Assembly: GCF_010015445.1 (NCBI RefSeq)
Contig: NC_053128.1
Coordinates: 10,205,840 to 10,269,839 of the forward strand
DNA length: 64,000 nucleotides
Source of the DNA: Perca fluviatilis
Lineage: Eukaryota; Chordata; Actinopteri; Perciformes; Percidae
Direction of reading: 5' to 3'
Positions within the stretch are counted from its first letter, which is position 1. Each line of letters begins with the position of its first letter. Shown one piece after another: positions 24,808 through 37,100 of the stretch. The notes beneath the pieces were generated by a model. The model did not search any database, was not told where the DNA came from, and saw only the letters and a program-made list of their open reading frames with translations. The position numbers and the translations under genes are program-made.

Positions 24808-27781
24808 ACATGAATGTATGCTGTGGCAACGAGCAGTTGTAAAAAAGGTAAAGTGTTTGACAATATTATCACGATAGGCGATATGATAACAACATGTCGC
24901 ATAAGGGGCAGCAGATAAATATTTTACTCTCCTTGAGGACAAAATGTTGATAACAGGTTTATGGAAATCACATAACAGATAACACGTAAAAGATGCTGTA
25001 TATTTAAAATGACTGATCACTGATGTACATTGTCCACGTCAGTCAAGCAGTTTCTAAAATTATGAGCTTCAATTGATGCACACATTGAAAGGCTCCAGTC
25101 ATGGAGGAAAACAGCGCAACAATAAAGTCTTGTTTTTGCGTCTTGCTGTTTAAGACATTAACACAAGCTGCATTCAGCCTGGCAGGAAGTCCAGCAAGCC
25201 TCAATAGGCAGAGCGGTACACTTGAGACTTCAGACTTGGAGATGAGTTTGAGCTGACCCCGACCACGAAAAACATATTTTCCCACGAACCCCTACTGGTA
25301 GTCATGCAGATAATTTGCCAGCCTAAAACAGCATTTTAATTAGTTTGTATGAATTGCAACAGTCTGTTACTTTTTTCTTCTAATAATGAATGCTTTCTTA
25401 TTAGTTTTCAGCAATGCTATAGCAGCATGGCTGTATGGCAGCGTCAGTCAGTAAGTCTTTGGTCAACACTCAAATATCTCAGCAGCTATAGATGGATTGC
25501 CATGACATTTTGTACAGATATTTGTGGTCCCCAGAGGATGAATCGTACTGCGGTAGATTAAGATTTATTGTCCCATAGGGAGATTTGCTTTCGCAGCCAA
25601 GACAACTCAAAAACACATAGAGATCAGATTGTTTAGGGCTGCTATAGCAGACGAGATAAAACTCCTGCTGAAGCGAGCCCTTCTCCATGTTAAAGTCCTG
25701 TATCTCCAACCGGATGGTAGCAATGTGAAGTGTTGATTGAGGGGGAGATCAACTGACTTTTCAGCAGGTTGACGTTTTAGTTTTTTTAGTAACATTTAAT
25801 GAAAATGCTATTAGCATGTCAAGGTTTTCACTTATCTTATGAAATATCTTAACGTCAACTCAGTGGATTAGCACAACCTTTTTATACAGACATTCATGGT
25901 TCCCAGATAATGAAATCTAATGACTGGGATCTTGACTTTTCTTCTGGTGCCACCGTGAGGTTGACATTTGTGGTTTTTGAATGAAATGTCTCTCAACAAC
26001 TATTGGATGGTGTGTCACGCGGTTGTGATCTATAGATTCATGTTCCCCTCAGGATGAATTGTATTAGTGATTCCTTAACTTTTTATCTGGTGCCATCATC
26101 AGTTCAAATTTCTTATCTGTCCAATACTTTGGTTTATGACTAAATAACCTGCTTAACTAGTAGAATTCCCATCAGCCTTAGGTGTATTTCCCGTTTAGTG
26201 CTAATTAACAAATACAGCAGGTTAGCGTCATTTGTGAGGATGTTAGTAGCTAGTTAGTATGCTAGCGTTAGCATTTATTTCAAAGCACCACTGTGCACAC
26301 TGAATGGTATTTGATTTGTGAACTTAAAAGCATCAAAAATTACATTCAAAAAATGAATGTGTCTTTCTGGAAACATTGCCCTGGTTATGGATAATCCACA
26401 GACCGCACGGTGAACAACTGTCATTAGAAATGACCCAAGACATATACTAGTGCCAGTGAAAACAGCTGACAGCGAGGTTTGCGGTTCACGCTCAAGGATG
26501 GATACATTAAACTCAGGTCGCCAGCTGGTCAGTGCAAAATCTGAGGCTTTCGACGGGGGTGCCCAATACCCCCTATCTGTTTTCCTTTTACTTCTTTGCT
26601 GAAGGTTTTTTGTATGCTGCCTGTCTCTGTGATGAGGGGCAGCATGAGGGGCCCACTGCTGCTGGCTGTTTTAAGAAGACTGAGGGGGATCTTGTCTTTG
26701 GAAAAGTCAATTAAAGGGTTTGAAATCATTGACAGGTGAAGTGGGTCAGAAAGCAGTGCCTGGGTGTGAATTGACAGCTTCACTGAGTCTAATACGATAT
26801 TGCAGTTGGCAGTTGTGATAGCTCTACTCCAACTCAACAAGCTTCATCTAGTTTCTTATCTTGTGCAGCTTGCTATTTGACGTATTCCTCACATTCTTGT
26901 ATTTCTTAGCAAGCTGTGACTTAGGAATGCTATATTTCTCTTTTCTTCAGTGGGCATACTTCTGAACGGGATGAAGGATCTGACGCATCCATGTAGGTGG
27001 TAAAACTATCATTACACGTCTTAAGGCCTCCGTGTTTGTGGTGCTGAGACATCTTACAAAGCTCTTCAATCCCCTCCAGAGTCCACCAACATACTGCGGT
27101 TCCTTTACAGTGTACATGACTCACTGGAAATAATGTGAGGAGAAGATAGATATCTCGTTTAGAAATTCTGACAATCAATCAATTCTGGCAATAAAAGACA
27201 CAGCTGTGGTCCATTTCGGATTGCAAGTCATGCATGGAAATAAAATATTCAGAATGTGAGTAGGCTTATATTTTAATACTGCTATTATATGACAGACAGG
27301 CACTTTGCAGTTTTGTTGTTCACTTGCAATCTGTGCATGTACAGTGTCCAATTTGTGACATATTAGATAGCCTACCTTTTTTTTATCAGATGTGTGTAGC
27401 AACATCCTTCTTGAAATGAGCAGATTGACGTGTATCCGTGTCTCTCGATGATGATTCTGATTGATGTTTGTGTGTCAAGGATGAAAGTAACTGACTGCAA
27501 ACACTAATTTTGCTGAGTATCTTTTTCCTGGTTTCGTACTGGTTCAGTACATTCTAAAATCAGTAAATCCATTTTTCAGCTATGTACTTTTCAGCTATGT
27601 GTGGAGAGTCAAGAATTACAGTATTCAGTGTTCTTCAATTAGTCGGGAAGATTCTCTTTTTAAATTAGTTTTAAATATGGTACTCTTTCCCCTCATGAGA
27701 AAATAATTTTGAATCAGGGTAAACTGAAGTATGTTGACACATACAAGGTTTGTCTTCCAGTTTGCAGAAGCTCTCTATCCT
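24808..27781. other. intergenic with a dispersed fish repeat
   Basis: The region 25480-26290 shows internally repeated phrases (GGATTGCCATGACATTTTGT, CCCCAGAGGATGAAT, CAACTATTGGATGG) typical of a dispersed fish repeat, broken at 25558-25730 by other repeat-tail sequence. The remainder holds no gene that I can support. Confidence 0.5.
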
Positions 27782-28673
27782 TTAAAGGTGCCCTGCCACA
27801 CAAAACTGTTTTTCCTTGTATTTTTTTGAAATATGTTAGGTCCATATGTGTTTGTGTTATGTTGTGAATGTGAAAATGAACTGCTTCCTCCTCTGTCAGC
27901 TCTAGCCACTGAAAAGAAATAAGCAGAGAAATCAGACCAATTACAAAAGCTGGTCAGTCTGACATCATGTTGCCTGAGCTCATTACTATTCATGAGCTCG
28001 TCCAGTTGCGCTGGGTAAAGGATGCTGACAGCCAGGCTCTCATTGGCTAGCTGTTAGCCAATCAGATTCAAACAGCTTAGCTTTAGAGATGGTCCGATAT
28101 CGGTATCGGTATTGTCTCCGATACTGCCTAAAATGCTGGTATCGGTATCGGGAAGTACTGGAGTTTATGCACCGATCTGATACCACATAATAAAGCCCTA
28201 AAGAAAATCTACTGACTGTCAAACTGGATAGTAAAAGAAAGTTCTGTGGCGTTCATTGTTTGTGTTTGTTCAGGTTTTACAAAGAGTTTAACCTGAGCCA
28301 GACCGACAACAAAGATAGAAATAATATCACATCCATACAGGGATAGTAGTATACAGTTGTTAAAACATAATAAAATATATGACACACTGGTATCGGATCA
28401 GTACTCGGTATCGGCCGATACACAAGTTCAGGTATCGAAATCGGTATCGGGAAGCAAAAAATGGTATCGGGCCATCTCTCCTTAGCTTGTTGAGTATTAA
28501 TGAGAACTGGCAGAAATCGAGTTGAGTCTTCCTGTAGGCTTTCTATACCAAACTAGAATGGCTTGAAACAAGGTAACCAAGGCATTTTTTCCACAAAAAA
28601 TGTTACAGAGTCCATGGTAGAACTTCAGACATCACCACAAAGTAATGAAATACGTGTGGCAGGGCACCCTTAA
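27782..28673. mobile_element. TTAA-flanked MITE, interrupted by a hAT element
   Basis: Ends TTAAAGGTGCCCTGCCACAC and GTGTGGCAGGGCACCCTTAA are near-perfect inverted repeats with TTAA at both borders. The element at 28084-28480 is inserted inside, so its own sequence is about 490 bp. Confidence 0.85.
28084..28480. mobile_element. hAT-type MITE nested in a TTAA MITE
   Basis: Ends TAGAGATGGTCCGATA and TATCGGGCCATCTC, with identical 8-bp target duplications CTTAGCTT at 28076-28083 and 28481-28488. The interior is rich in GGTATCGG repeats. It must be younger than the surrounding TTAA element. Confidence 0.92.
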
Positions 28674-29475
28674 CATATACTGTAAAATGGGGTCTAATTT
28701 GTGTCAGTTTAGGGGTCCTTGACATAAAAAAGTTCGAGAACCACTAGCTCAGACGTTATCCATACACTTTGAGAAAGCTTTTAATAATAAATAAATTTAA
28801 TAACAGAACTTTGGAGAGCATCCCTGAATTGGAGATGGTTGCTTGATTAGGTGTAAGCCTAGTCACATTGAAATGGATATTTCGAGATGCCACGTTGGTC
28901 CTTTCAGTGTGACCAAATGTTCAACAATAACTACATTGTCATTTTTCTTGAGTGCTTTCCAACAGAAGACATATTTCTACTTAAGTAAAATGTGCATCGA
29001 GTAACAGTAGGCCAGTGGTTCTCAACCTTTTTTGTGCCAGCGCCCCCCTATCCATTATCCAGGTCCCTAACGCCCCCCCATCAAATATTATGTAGGCTAA
29101 TTGCCCTGGATATTAATGATTACGCCCTAATATAGGCCTATTATTGTCGTTACTATTGTTATTAAAAATAATCAATAAATCAAATCATTGAATGACAAAC
29201 AACACATGTATTAGTTTCCCAGGTATCAAAAAAGCCATGTGAATAGAAATATTTACAGTTTTTTTTTTTAAATGCAACCATTTGACATTCAAATTAAATA
29301 ACAGCAGCCAATCAGAACTACTAGATATGTAACATTCAAACTATAATTAGGTATTATCAAAAGGCCTGCTGCATGGTGTGAACCTCAGCGCACCTTTATA
29401 AGATGACTATAATTTGAATGTCCTTTTTGGTTGTGAAGTGACCTTGGGTGTCATGAAAGGCGCTTTAAATAAAAT

Positions 29476-29509
<34 letters not shown>

Positions 29510-29631
29510 AAACACTAACAGTAGCCAATCAGAAACAGCTAGCAATTTAACATTCAAATCTATTTTTCATTCAAATTGTTCCAACGGAAAACAAGCTTGC
29601 ACTTATCATGGGGTAAAAGCAGGATTACACG

Positions 29632-29669
<38 letters not shown>

Positions 29670-29711
29670 CGCACACACACGCACACACACGCACACACAC
29701 ACACACACACA
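29632..29711. repeat. (AC)n microsatellite with G variants
   Basis: AC run of about 80 bases with regularly spaced GCAC variants, inside the 29013-30762 hAT element. Confidence 0.93.
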
Positions 29712-29821
29712 GAAACAAGGTTTTCATTTTGGTGATGACAAACGACTTGAAGAACGACACCTACTGCCGAATGGAAATAAGTTTACAACCTTTGAAAGTT
29801 AGTGAGAGCCCTTTGTTAATG

Positions 29822-29975
29822 CTTAGAAGAGTATAAGTTAGAAGAGTCTAGGTTAGAAGAGTCTAGGTTTGAAGAGTCTAGGTTTGAAGAGTCTAGGATT
29901 GAAGAGTCTAGGTTTGAAGAGTCTAGGTTTGAAGAGTCTAGGTTTGAAGAGTCTAGGTTTGAAAGTCTAGGTTTG
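29822..29975. repeat. 15-bp minisatellite
   Basis: GAAGAGTCTAGGTTT repeated about ten times with few changes; one copy has lost a base near 29962. Because the period is a multiple of three, the minus strand reads as a pentapeptide repeat NLDSS, but there is no supporting gene context. Confidence 0.9.
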
Positions 29976-30770
29976 CTATCGCCTGTCTTGCGAGTAAATA
30001 GCAGAAAAAAACGTTTGGAGAAGCGCAACCCCACATCGCGCTGCGTTTTGAGGAGGTGGAGTCCCGTACAGTAAACAGTGACATCTCTTCCTCTATCGCT
30101 TCAACAAGAAAAAGTTAAAACAGCAAACACAAGCCCTGAATTGCCCGGGAGTTTGGGGGACAGCTAAATGTTTGCCAAACAACAAAGCACAGTCGATATC
30201 TCTCGCTCGTAAAAAAAATAAAAAAATCTCTCGCTCGTCTCTTTTCTCTTTTTCTTCGTGAAATTAAGCTGCCTTCAGGTACAGTAGGGAACGTTGGGTT
30301 CTATAAAAGATCTGACGAAAAACTGTTACTGTGAAATATAAAGTCTACTTGTGCTACATTGGGGGGATTAAAGAATACATCAGGACGTCGCACCACCCTG
30401 CGGCGATTGCTATTTTTTCTGAACGCAGCTTCACGCTGAAATACGGAGCTCATTTAAGACGATGCTCTGACTTCCCGTTTCCTGAAGGCAGCACGGAGCT
30501 GCGCCGAACAATGATCCACCGTCTCGTCCAGTTGCAGTGCCGTGAACTGGCAGGTTTTTAATGTTGCAGAAAACAGTTTTTTGCAAGTAGTTTAAGTGTA
30601 AACATGTATTGTTATTGTGAATCTTTGGTTTAAACTAGCTTTCAAACAAACGCCCCCCAAGGGCACCTCAACGCCCCCCTTTCCAAAATATTGCTTCCAA
30701 CGCCCCCCATCATCTTCTGAACGCCCCCTGGGGGGCGGTACCGCCCCCGTTGAGAAACACTGCAGTAGGC

Positions 30771-31174
30771 TATGCCTGAGTAGGACAGTTGCTCCATCCC
30801 TGTGTTTCTTCACCTATGTGCACGCGCGTGCCTGTGCATCTGCCATTCTGTGTGCGCGCGCATTATAACAACCCTTTGGTTCACGTGCGGAAAAAGACTC
30901 TGGGGTGGGGAAGCAGTGACTTGTGGGATGCGGCAAGAGAGAGACAGAGGGGAGAGTGACTGACACAGAGAGAGTGAAACAACAGCGACGAGAGGAGCGG
31001 GAAAGAAAAGGAGGATAGCAAAAAACAACCCGTTTTTACGGTTAATTTAGCTAGCGCGTGACATTCAGGTTTGCTCAGACACTGGAAGAAAAAGTTCAGA
31101 TCCCACGAAACAGCGCGTGGGAGTGGGAAGCAGGATCGTGACTGACTGAGGCAAGCTCCACTGTCTGTCTCGTC
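30771..31174 (+). promoter_or_regulatory. ppp2r2a: ppp2r2a promoter and 5' UTR
   Basis: A CpG-bearing stretch directly before the start codon, with a GCGCGCGC run near 30853-30861 and an E-box CACGTG at 30882-30887. There is no TATA box at a convincing distance, as is usual for a housekeeping gene. The transcription start is not determined; somewhere in 30900-31000 is likely. Confidence 0.55.
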
Positions 31175-31181
31175 ATGGCAG
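31175..31181 (+). CDS. ppp2r2a: ppp2r2a coding exon 1 (start codon)
   Basis: ATGGCAG followed by donor GTAATT; codes M, A and the first base of a Gly codon. G at -3 and +4 gives a good initiation context. The very short first coding part is typical of this gene family. Confidence 0.85.
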
Positions 31182-34100
31182 GTAATTCAGTTTAACCATT
31201 AACGTTACACACATAAACACCACGAACAGGCCGGCCCCGGTCCAACAAGGTCTCCGCCTTGACGGCTGCAGGATGTCGCTAACCAACCTAGCTGGTGTCA
31301 GGTTAGCTAACGGTTGGTAGCTAACTAAACTTAGCTAGCTAGTGCTAACGTTAGCTAGCCAGCAAACTCGAGTGTCATCGCCCGTCTATCTGGCCTGCAT
31401 TTGCCGGCTAAAGCTAGCTAGCCAGTTGCTGCTAGCAAGCTAGCAACCGATAGCTGTTTACCATTATCACCGGACCAGAGACCAGCAAGCTAATAGCCAA
31501 ACATAGCTATCCGCTACACTAACCTAACGCTTCTAACTTGTCGTAGCAGTAACGGCTGCTTCTCAGACTTCTGCACGAGATTGACAAACGACTAATTGAA
31601 TATATCTGATCTGCTATTGATGTTGAAACAAAGCAAATAGCTAGAGGTAAAACAGGCGGTTTCCACTCCAGTGCACACATTTCTCAAACATGCCATGACT
31701 GGCTTGACAAACCAGGCTAGCTAACGTTAGCTCAAACTTTGACATTGCCCACATGCAGGCTAGTAATCCAGGCCTGCTGCAGACTGAACAAGCTGTTAAA
31801 TAGTCTGTGCAATGTCTGGCTGAAAGGACTAAAGAGTCAAGAGAGCCTGTATTGAGGACATGCATATGCTTAAGCTTAGCTAAGTGGAAATAGTCTCTCC
31901 TCAAATAAGACCCAGATAGTCACGATTTTTTTAGCCTGACGTTAACGTTAGCATTTCACATTTCAATGAACAAAGTCGTTATTAAAAATTATATGCGACT
32001 CAAGTGCATTGTAGCCGATTGAGATTGATGGCTATTTATCCTTTTAGAAAAAAGAGGTCACTGCTGACATATTTAGTACATGCATTTGGTCCAGTTGGGC
32101 GGGGAAATGACACTGGTCTTTGGACAGAGACATTGCACATCATCCTTTTTGTTGAAACTGACTGACTGAGATAATTTCAACAGTTAAACACCTAGTTTAC
32201 TATGTGCATTTTCTTATGCAAGGAATGCAGGTAATCTATGAGTGTGCCAGTACCAACCCTGTCCTGGCTGTTGGTTTTAAAACATAATTCATCTCCGAAT
32301 ACATGTATGATGAAGCCAGGGTGACTCATAAATGTCTTCAATTATTCTGCAGAGCTGTTCCAGTACGTGGTATCCACAAATCAGACCAGTTTGCATTGTG
32401 TAATAACAGAAATGGTCACGTGTAAAAAATAAAAAATAAAAAAAAAATAGGTGGAATTTAACTAGCTATGTTGTGCAATGACCTATGTTGCGGCAGAACC
32501 TGTTGAGGCTAGTGATGGAGGTCATTATCAAACAAGTCAGCATGTTTTTTCTTGTTTTATTTAACATAGTAGCCTGGCGTGAGAGAATCTCTTTCTGGTA
32601 ACGTTACAACAGTTGCCCAGGCTTAAGATGTTTTGAGACTATATTCACCTACTGTTGCCATGATCTGGAGTTAGTCAGTACTGATGAACATTATTTGCAA
32701 TCAACTCTCAAACTCTCTCAATGCGAGAAAACCACCATACCAACTAAGGCTCAAATCAGGTTTTTGATTCAGTTGATGCATTTACAGTTAAACTCATTCA
32801 GTGTTGAAAGATTTGACAACCAAGGGTCCTGTGTTTTTATGACCGTAGTTCTTTGGCCTCTTAATGAGCCCATAGCATAATGGGTCGTGCAAGTATTATG
32901 TGTGGAACAGTTAGGGATGTCTTGAGTGTAGTTTTAGAGGGATTGAATTGTGTGGTTTCAATTTTTTTTTTTTTTTAGTATAGACTGACAAGGTTTGAAA
33001 GGGAATGTGCACATGTATGAGGGCAAATATTTCCACAACAAGTCTACCGTCTGTAGTTCCAATCATTTAAATTATCCCACGCTGTGTGAGAGTGACAATG
33101 TGCTCAAACAAAACCTTTCCTTTATAGAGGTGCAGCGTTTTGCATGCATGTGCAAGGAAACACGCAATTAGCAGGCGACATGGTTTTGAAAAAAACAAAC
33201 ACATGTAGTTAATTATTGCTGAGGCACTCCGTTTGATTATCAGTCAAAACTATGAAACTTGGCCATCTTATCTTAACTACTTGTACATCATTGTTGATGC
33301 CCAGCGCAATACAGTTTAGGTGTGGGAAACATTGTGAGGCTTGAAATTAAAATGTATGTAGTTAGCCTGCCAGTACTGTACTTGAATGTTTTTTTTTCTC
33401 TCTCTCTCTGCAGGACCTGGAGGTGACATGCAGTGGTGCTTCTCTCAGGTGAAAGGAGCCATTGATGACGACGTAGCTGAAGGTATGAGCTCTGCCAAGA
33501 ACTAGCATTAGTAAGCGTAAAGCACAGATGGGAAAGTATATACAACAGCTTTCGGTGAGTGAGCAGGCAGTAGCTCTACCGCATTAGTTCAATTCCCATC
33601 GGCTAGATATAGCATTTTTAGCCGTGATGAGCTGTGATGCCACGCATTTCAACTGTGCACTCCCTGCAGCAGGACAGTAAAATAATGGGGCTTAACCCCA
33701 ACTTTCGATTTATCGGCTCACCATGTGTGACCATCTTGTAGAAGACTAGAGAGAAAGTGCCCATTTTAAAAGGCTCACTATGTGAAACTTTCAGAAATGT
33801 TGCAGCTCCAATGTAAAATAGTTCTCTTATTCTTTATTTATAAAGGACAACACACATTAATCAACATTTCTGTAAATGTGCCAGTGTTAGCCAGCCGGCT
33901 AATTTTCAACTGTTGTCCTTTGGCCAAATGATTTTAGACCACTCCTGGTGCCACTCCTACATTCTGTTTCTACTTGTATCATACAGCAGCCTAAATCCAT
34001 GGTTGTATTGGAGCTGTGTGGTTAGGTAGTGCCTCTTGCTGCATCCCATTAAAAGCTTTCCACTGGAAGGCTCTGATTTCTACAGGAAGTGCAAACCTTT

Positions 34101-37100
34101 TTTGTGAGTGAGGTTAATGACTGACTCCTAAGTTCTTGTATAGATCAATTTTGAATCAAGCAGCTAAACAAATGGACTTTTTTAAAAGCACTTTGTTTTC
34201 AGAGCATTTTTTAGTATTTCAGAAAGGAATGGTAAAAGAAAAACCAGCCACAGTGAGCTGGGTAGATGAAGAGCATCAGATGACAGGTGCCACTTGTACT
34301 ATGCCGGCATGATGCAGGGCTCGACAATGCGACCGTTTCACCTAAATTTGCAACCAAAAATGGATTTGTGCGAACTTTAAAATGTATTTAGGCCCATGTG
34401 TGCGAATAACCTAAGGTTAGGATTTTCCACGATTTGTTTTTTTGCAGATGTGGCGGCAAGTAGCTCTCATGAGCCTTCCTACATTTAGTCTTAAATTGTT
34501 GTCTTTCTGTCTTTGTTACTGGAGCACATGATACAGCGGGCCTCAGAGCGCCACTCTCTGCTTGTCATTATGTCAGAATCAGAAAAGCTTTATTGCCAAG
34601 TACATTTTTTACACATACAAGGAATTTGTTTTGGTGTCGTAGGTGCATGTCACACATTATCTAAAATAAGTTAAACAGGTTAACAGAACAGACAATATAA
34701 GTATAAATATATAAATATATGTGTATATATATATACACACACACAATGTAATAAAATAAGAGTAGCAGCGGGCCTGCAACTGCAGTGAGCGTTTTCTATG
34801 TGCCGTTTTGAAAAGTAACCACAGTTTCAACCGCTTTATCAACATTGCTATCCCTGTTAACTGAAGAAGTTGCAGAGCGTGTTGCAGAGGCCACGTCTCT
34901 CTGCCGTCCCCCGTACAGCCGCCTACAGCCGATTCACGGTAAAACCGCTCTGCCCTGGCTGTGCCATTGTTTTCCTGTGGGGAGAGCGCTGGAGACAGAG
35001 GAAGCGCTACCCTTGGTGTCACGCACCGCTTGGAATTGCTGCCGAGCGCTGCGTTTTAAAACTTGACCTCATTGCCGCTGATCTTTCAAGGCGCAACTGA
35101 AGTCGGAAGCAATGATGATGTATCGCGCTGTGCTTTGCCTCGCCCTGTGCTGTGAGCCCTACCTCAAGGTAGAAAAATATTCTAACTAAAAAGGATAGAT
35201 GAGAGGTTTGGAATTATTTTTACAACTGAAATTTTTTCTTTATTACAGAGGGAAAGTACCGAAAAAAAGTACTGTTGGGTACCAGAACCGAACTTCAGGT
35301 ATACCGGTACCGATAAAAATGTGGTTGGTACCCGACCCTACCAACTAGGGACATTTTGCTACAGAGCATTCAGCAGACCCGTTGGCTGGAAATGGACAGA
35401 CATATTCATGATTCTGAAGGCTAAACAAAGTACAGCAGTTTACTGCCATTAGTCACAGGTAGGCATGGGCCGGTATAAGATTTTGACAGTATGATAACCT
35501 TCAGCAAAAATATCACGGTTTCCCAGGATTGCGGTATTGCAATAACAGCTTTAAAATGTTTTTTTTTTTGTTTTTTTTTATAAATGTCTGGGTAAAAAAA
35601 ATTAAATTTCTTCCCCATTGATTACAATGTATTTTATTTTTAAACACATTGCACACTGGCAGGGAGACGGATTACTAAACTGCAGTCTCTTTTCCTTGAC
35701 CTCTCATAAAAAACAGCTCTTACCTTAGGAACGGTTTTGAAACCGTGACTTTTTCAAACCGCGGTATACCGTCAAAACGGTTACCGGCCCATGCCTAGTC
35801 ACAGGATTTCTGGAGTGTTATCACGGCAGCAATCATTTCCAGTGTTTCCCACAGAATTAGATTTGTGGTGGTAGCTGACCCAGGGTTGGGGGTGCACACA
35901 CAGAAGGAGGTGCAGACTTCTTATATTAATTGTACTTTCGCATCGGACTACACTTGACAACAAAGTCAGGAGCATATTTTGCTCCTCACTTGAAAAAAAT
36001 GTAAGGATTGACTTGCATAACGTAACTGCTATTTAGGGCTTTGACTTTTGCCCAAAAATCATATTCGAAGTTTGTTTGTTTATTAATATTCGAATATATT
36101 CGAATATTTATTAATAATATTTTGACCATTAAATGCCTTCAGTTTAAAAAAAAAAATTTAAAGTCAGACCCTGGATTAAACACAAACAGTATGCTTTCGA
36201 CAGGAAGTTCGGAGCTTTCACCGTAGCCTACGTAAGTGGTCTGATGTTTATACTCGTGTGCTGGTGTGTGTGTCGAGCCAGTGTGTGTGGGCGGTGTTGC
36301 CAACTTAGCGACTTTTTTTTCACAAAAGCGACTAGCGACAAATCTGGCGACTTTCTGTAGAAAAGACAGCGACTTTCTGTAAAATAAAAAAGAGTCGCCA
36401 GTATTGTCCAGCGAGCACGCAATGTATTTCTCTCCTGTGGCCGCCGAAACAGTCTCCTTTCTCTTCTGTTGTGTGACTGAGGAGCAGCCCCTCCCCCCTC
36501 TGTGCTCTCTCCTCGTGCATCAGCACTGAGCAGGCAGGTAGGAAGGGGAGAAGGGACAGGGTGCGGGGCCGGTGTAGGTAGGAGAGACAGCGGAACGCTG
36601 AGCTGGCCTGGCCCTGGGCAAGCCAGCCTTCTTTGAGAATTAGGGGGGAATGCACCGCTACCGAGCCACGGCTGAGAGATGTGCGTCGCCACGACGTGTA
36701 GTTACATTTTTAAAATGCGTGAAAAAGCCTCGTAATCTGAACTGAAAACGTTTACAAGCAAACGCATTTACAAAAAATAATGCCCATAACAGGTTCGAAT
36801 ATTAAGGGCTGGCTAATATTCGTTCGAATATCATTATTTTTTTAAATATTCGAATGATATTCGAATAACGAAGTTCGGAGTCAAAACCCTACTGCTATTA
36901 CTGTTGTAGCTAATTTGAACAATAATACAATAGTGTTATGAATACAAAACATTATGAAGTGTAATGTTTTCTATTTTGAAATATTGATAAATAAATTGTA
37001 AATAAAACAGACTGCCCCTACAGTTTGGCATGCATGTAAACCGCAGATTATTCCAAATGTAACCATCATAGTGTGAAATACAGTTTAACTGCTGCTGTTA

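Larger units (their letters stand above)
29013..30762. mobile_element. hAT-type element, 1.75 kb
   Basis: Ends CAGTGGTTCTCAAC and GTTGAGAAACACTG, flanked by identical CAGTAGGC at 29005-29012 and 30763-30770. The interior holds (ATT)n at 29477-29507, an (AC)n run with GC interruptions at 29632-29711, and a 15-bp minisatellite. The conserved hAT transposase core was not recognised, so it is non-autonomous or decayed. Confidence 0.9.

Noticed and set aside
30331..30561. Plus-strand frame of 76 codons inside the 29013-30762 hAT element
   Set aside because: I could not match it to hAT transposase motifs; it may be chance within the element.
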